From contig DGGU01000025.1 of the NCBI GenBank assembly GCA_002392345.1, positions 1 to 18,450 on the forward strand: DNA of 18,450 nucleotides, read 5' to 3'. Below are positions 15,746 through 18,450 of this stretch, in pieces. Position numbers and translations under genes: made by a program. The stretch comes from Lachnospiraceae bacterium UBA3866. Lineage in GTDB: Bacteria; Bacillota; Clostridia; Lachnospirales; Lachnospiraceae. The notes beneath the pieces are model-generated. The model was not told where the DNA came from and did not search any database. It saw only the letters and a program-made list of their open reading frames with translations. How positions within the stretch are numbered: the first letter of the stretch is position 1; each line of letters begins with the position of its first letter.

Positions 15746-16669
15746 CTAGCTTATTTTAAAGTCAATTTCCTCTACTTTTAGTTCATTTGGCTTCTTTTTC
15801 TCTTTAATTATAGCAACAACCTGCTCTGCTGCCTTTCTGCCAACGAGTTGGTAATCTCTACTCGATGAGACTACAGCGCCTTTAACAAGATGCTCATCCT
15901 CATCACCGAATACTACCTTTCCATCAGTTTCTGCCCTCTCAAAAACTATATCCAATGCATCATCAACCATATAATCATTGATAAGTGCTATAGCATCAAC
16001 TTTAGGTAATATATTATCGAGAGCTTTTTCTATGTCATCTGTCTTTTTTATAGATACAGTATATATATCTATATCATATGCAGTGGCATAAAACTTAAAA
16101 TAGTCTACATCATATTGAGAGGTCACATTATCAGAACTATATATTATACCAAGCCTTTTTACATTTGGATAGTTAACAGATATATAATCTAATCTTTCCA
16201 TTATAAGATGTGAATCTATAACACCTGTCATATTGGGTATAAGACTATTCTTTTCCTTATCACAATACTCAAGTTTCTCTGCATTAACCACACCTGCAAA
16301 TACTATCGGCTTATCTTCTATCTTATCTTTCATAGCTGCAGTTGATATATCACCAATAGTAACTATCACATCTGCATCATTATCTTTATATGCATCGGCG
16401 ATCTGACTTGCATAATTGAAATTTCCTTTAGCATTTTCATATATGTATTTTATATTGACATCTTCTAAGAAACCAAGATCCTTCATGCCGATAACTAGTC
16501 CTTTTCTTATAGAGTCAAGAGATTGCCTCTCAGCGCTTTGAGATATGGCTATGGTATAAGTCTTACTTGCATCAAATGTTTTCCCTGCGATCTCAACCTT
16601 CTTGCTACATGCCATTAGTGAAAGTAACAGCGCACTCGCTATAATCACACTTATGATTTTCTTATTCAT
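15746..16669 (-). CDS. ABC transporter substrate-binding lipoprotein (TrpX type)
   Basis: A 307-residue lipoprotein with lipobox SLMAC (Cys21). The mature part has the layout of the ABC_sub_bind (TrpX) family: YTIAISQSAERQSLDSIRKG, then NIKYIYENAKGNFNYASQIA, then DADVIVTIGDISTAAM, and a late DEDEHLVKGAVVSSSRDYQLVG stretch. These proteins bind small ligands, sometimes aromatic amino acids, outside the membrane and hand them to a permease. No permease or ATPase gene is in the window, so it is an orphan, or the partners lie elsewhere. AGGAG precedes the ATG. The terminator of rny ends only about 10 bases before this ribosome binding site, so expression may depend on read-through. Confidence 0.85.
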   Translation of the reverse strand: MNKKIISVIIASALLLSLMACSKKVEIAGKTFDASKTYTIAISQSAERQSLDSIRKGLVIGMKDLGFLEDVNIKYIYENAKGNFNYASQIADAYKDNDADVIVTIGDISTAAMKDKIEDKPIVFAGVVNAEKLEYCDKEKNSLIPNMTGVIDSHLIMERLDYISVNYPNVKRLGIIYSSDNVTSQYDVDYFKFYATAYDIDIYTVSIKKTDDIEKALDNILPKVDAIALINDYMVDDALDIVFERAETDGKVVFGDEDEHLVKGAVVSSSRDYQLVGRKAAEQVVAIIKEKKKPNELKVEEIDFKIS

Positions 16670-16681
16670 ATAACTCCTTTT

Positions 16682-16704
16682 AAAAAAGGTGGCAACATGC
16701 CACC
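16682..16704 (-). terminator. Rho-independent terminator after rny
   Basis: GGTGGC (16699-16704 on the minus strand) pairs perfectly with GCCACC (16688-16693) around a 5-base loop, followed by TTTTTT (16682-16687). It begins 4 bases after the rny stop. The ribosome binding site of the following lipoprotein gene lies directly after the T-tract. Confidence 0.9.
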
Positions 16705-16708
16705 TATA

Positions 16709-18259
16709 TTATTTTGCAGTATCCTGAGCACGAGTTTCTCTTATGACGTTGACCTTTATTGTTCCAGGATATTTTACTTGTTCTTGAATTTGTTTTGCTA
16801 TCGCATGAGCCATGATAGTCATGTCGTCATCTGATACCTTCTCAGGTATAACCATGATTCTAACTTCCCTACCAGCTTGAACTGCGAATGCCTTCTCAAC
16901 GCCTTCATAGCTATTAGTTATCTCTTCAAGCTGCTTGATTCTCTGAGTATAAGTCTCAAGCACGTCACGTCTCGCACCAGGACGAGCGGCTGAGATAGCA
17001 TCTGCTGCGCCTACTATGAATGCTATAGGACATCTTGCTTCAGCATCGCCATGATGTGATTCAACTGAATTGATAACCTCAAATGGTTCTCTATATTTCT
17101 TACATATATCTACACCTATAGATACATGAGTTCCTTCTACTTCTTTATCAATAGACTTACCAATATCGTGAAGAAGTCCTGCACGTTTTGCAAGTTGCAC
17201 ATTCTCACCAAGTTCTGTAGCCATGATACCAGAAAGCATTGCAACTTCTATACTATGCACAAGAGCATTCTGACCATATGATGTCCTATAATGCATCCTG
17301 CCAAGTAATTTTACTTCTTCAGGATTAAGTCCATGAATATTGAGGTTAAGAACTGCTTCTTCACCTTTTTGCTTTATAACTTGCTCTACCTCCTTAGTAG
17401 CTTTCTCTACTATCTCTTCTATACGAGTAGGATGTATACGACCATCAAGTATAAGCTTCTCTAAAGAGAGTCTTGCTATCTCACGGCGAACTGGGTCAAA
17501 GCACGAAAGCACAACTGTATCTGGAGTATCATCTATAACTACTTCGACACCTGTAAGTTGTTCTATCGCTCTTATGTTTCTACCCTCTCTTCCTATGATA
17601 CGACCTTTCATCTCGTCATTAGGAAGTGAAACTGTAGATACTGTGGCATAAGAAACATTTTCCATAGCACATTTCTGTATAGTTTCAAGAACAAGATTCT
17701 TAGCTGTCTTATCAGCCTCATCTTTCGCATATTGTTCTTGTTCTTTGATATATAATGCAGTATCGTGCTTTATATCATCCTTAACTGCATTAAAGAGTTC
17801 TGTTCTTGCTTGCTCTCTTGTAAATTGTGAAACTCTTTCTAATTCTCTAAGTCTCTGTTCATTCAACTGGTTAATCAGATTTTGTTTCTCAGTAATCTCT
17901 TTTTCTTTAGCTTCAATCTGTTTTTCTTTTTGTTCAAGTGATTCTAGTTTTCTTTCTGATAATTCATCTCTTTTTAGAGCTCTATTCTCTATATCAGCAA
18001 CTTCTTTTCGTCTCTCTCTTATCTCGTTTTCAAGTTCTGTCCTTTGTTTTAATATAGTTTCTTTTGCTTCAATAAGTGCGTTAACTTTAGTTTCTTCGGC
18101 TTTCTTAATAGCTTCGTCTAATAAGGTTCTTGCTTTATTCTCAGCAGAACCTACTTTGTCGCTTGCATTCTTTCTCTCTATAGATTTACCAGCATTAAAT
18201 GCTACAAATGCTGCTAGGACTACAACTATCAAGGAGCCTATGATTACATACATTGTCAT
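16709..18259 (-). CDS. rny: Ribonuclease Y
   Basis: A 516-residue membrane-anchored endoribonuclease. The N-terminus has one hydrophobic segment (about 4-22), then a long charged coiled coil (about 40-190), a KH domain around GRIIGREGRNIRAIEQLTGV (219-238), and an HD domain with LVHSIEVAML, GLLHDIGKSID (361-371) and SVESHHGD. The length is that of the family. RNase Y starts the decay of many mRNAs in Firmicutes and acts at the membrane. A TTG two codons upstream (18265) is also in frame, but GGAG is 9 bases from the ATG at 18259 and only 3 from the TTG, so the ATG is chosen. The gene has its own promoter and terminator. Confidence 0.97.
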   Translation of the reverse strand: MTMYVIIGSLIVVVLAAFVAFNAGKSIERKNASDKVGSAENKARTLLDEAIKKAEETKVNALIEAKETILKQRTELENEIRERRKEVADIENRALKRDELSERKLESLEQKEKQIEAKEKEITEKQNLINQLNEQRLRELERVSQFTREQARTELFNAVKDDIKHDTALYIKEQEQYAKDEADKTAKNLVLETIQKCAMENVSYATVSTVSLPNDEMKGRIIGREGRNIRAIEQLTGVEVVIDDTPDTVVLSCFDPVRREIARLSLEKLILDGRIHPTRIEEIVEKATKEVEQVIKQKGEEAVLNLNIHGLNPEEVKLLGRMHYRTSYGQNALVHSIEVAMLSGIMATELGENVQLAKRAGLLHDIGKSIDKEVEGTHVSIGVDICKKYREPFEVINSVESHHGDAEARCPIAFIVGAADAISAARPGARRDVLETYTQRIKQLEEITNSYEGVEKAFAVQAGREVRIMVIPEKVSDDDMTIMAHAIAKQIQEQVKYPGTIKVNVIRETRAQDTAK

Positions 18260-18270
18260 AATCAAAATCT

Positions 18271-18300
18271 CCTTTATATGTTATAAACAGGTTATACCTG
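18271..18300 (-). promoter_or_regulatory. rny leader with two mutually exclusive hairpins
   Basis: On the minus strand, CAGGT (18296-18300) and ACCTG (18288-18292) form a 5-base-pair inverted repeat with a 3-base spacer. The same CCTG bases can instead pair downstream, where TTTATA (18282-18287) and TATAAA (18273-18278) are perfectly complementary and CC pairs with the GG of the ribosome binding site (18271-18272). The first repeat might equally be a protein operator just after the transcription start. No function is shown. Confidence 0.35.
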
Positions 18301-18308
18301 ACTCCATT

Positions 18309-18337
18309 ATTATAAGATAAATTTTGTCAAATTGCAA
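18309..18337 (-). promoter_or_regulatory. Sigma-A-type promoter of rny
   Basis: TTGCAA (18332-18337) is followed after 17 bases by a perfect TATAAT (18309-18314) on the minus strand. Transcription would start near 18302, leaving a leader of about 43 bases. It lies right after the tRNA terminator. Confidence 0.7.
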
Positions 18338-18342
18338 CCAAT

Positions 18343-18373
18343 AAAAAATCCCCCATAAACTTTGGGAGATTTT
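18343..18373 (-). terminator. Rho-independent terminator after the tRNA gene
   Basis: On the minus strand, the AATCTCCC arm (18364-18371) pairs with the GGGGGATT arm (18347-18354), with one G-U pair, across a 9-base loop. It ends in a run of six T residues. It starts within a few bases of the tRNA 3' end. Confidence 0.85.
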
Positions 18374-18375
18374 CA

Positions 18376-18449
18376 TGGAGACTCAGGGACTCGAACCCGG
18401 GACCGATCGGTTATGAGCCGATTGCTCTAACCAACTGAGCTAAGTCTCC
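18376..18449 (-). tRNA. tRNA with CAU anticodon (elongator Met or Ile2)
   Basis: A 74-base cloverleaf. The acceptor stem is GGAGACT / AGTCTCC with discriminator A. The D arm is GCTC-AGTTGGTTA-GAGC, the anticodon arm is ATCGG-CTCATAA-CCGAT with anticodon CAU, and the T arm is CCGGG-TTCGAGT-CCCTG with a C-U mismatch at its second pair. CCA is not encoded (ATGAAA follows). The first acceptor pair is G-C, so it is not the usual initiator tRNA. The CTCATAA loop and GGTTAGAGCA context resemble Firmicute tRNA-Ile2 (lysidine-modified), but elongator tRNA-Met cannot be excluded. Confidence 0.93.
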
Positions 18450-18450
18450 A

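Noticed and set aside
17745..18320. 191-codon plus-strand open frame opposite the start of rny
   Set aside because: It is antisense to the coiled-coil coding region, is rich in Ser, Leu and Phe as expected from the complement of Glu/Lys codons, and shows no domain.
18309..18330. TTGACA (18325-18330) as the -35 box of rny
   Set aside because: It is only 10 bases from TATAAT; TTGCAA a little further upstream gives the proper 17-base spacing.

Overview
The window is AT-rich, and every supported gene lies on the minus strand, so transcription runs from the right end (about 18450) towards position 1. MecA, RNase Y, TsaC-like and M18 proteins, low-GC codon use and AGGAGG-type ribosome binding sites point to an anaerobic Firmicute of class Clostridia. 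The gene mix (two-repeat DUF6273-type lipoprotein, trigger-factor-like lipoprotein, SH3 + GH18 protein) suggests a Lachnospiraceae-like organism. That family placement is an inference from gene content, not a computed classification. There is no sign of a prophage, insertion sequence, CRISPR array or integrated element, and no stretch over 300 bases lacks a gene.

Layout in transcription order. (1) A CAU-anticodon tRNA with its own terminator. (2) A consensus-like promoter, a 5' leader with two competing hairpins, and rny (RNase Y), ending in a strong terminator. (3) An orphan TrpX-type substrate-binding lipoprotein. (4) rplM-rpsI (L13, S9) with a clear promoter and terminator. (5) copA, a Cu(I) P-type ATPase that I start at a TTG codon, overlapping a lipoprotein with two DUF6273-like repeats. 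(6) mecA, a CxGC (DUF1858-type) small protein and a 2[4Fe-4S] ferredoxin, closed by a terminator. (7) A tightly packed ten-gene run: signal peptidase I, M18 aminopeptidase, trigger-factor-like lipoprotein, dihydroorotase-like protein, SH3/GH18 hydrolase, threonylcarbamoyl-AMP synthase, acyltransferase 3, dCMP deaminase, alpha/beta hydrolase and argS (cut by the window edge). Many of these genes overlap or abut, which suggests one transcript with translational coupling.

The run in (7) mixes export and envelope functions (signal peptidase, exported peptidyl-prolyl isomerase, wall-type hydrolase, membrane acyltransferase) with housekeeping enzymes (tRNA modification, nucleotide metabolism, tRNA charging).

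Most of the window is ordinary core genome and I see no complete new system. The points worth a second look are: a dihydroorotase homologue of normal length that has lost almost all its metal-binding and catalytic residues; a signal peptidase I with a four-cysteine zinc-ribbon insert between its catalytic Ser and Lys regions; two promoters (lepB, mecA) set so close to the start codon, with identical geometry, that the mRNAs may be near-leaderless; and overlapping alternative hairpins in the rny leader, one of which covers the ribosome binding site.
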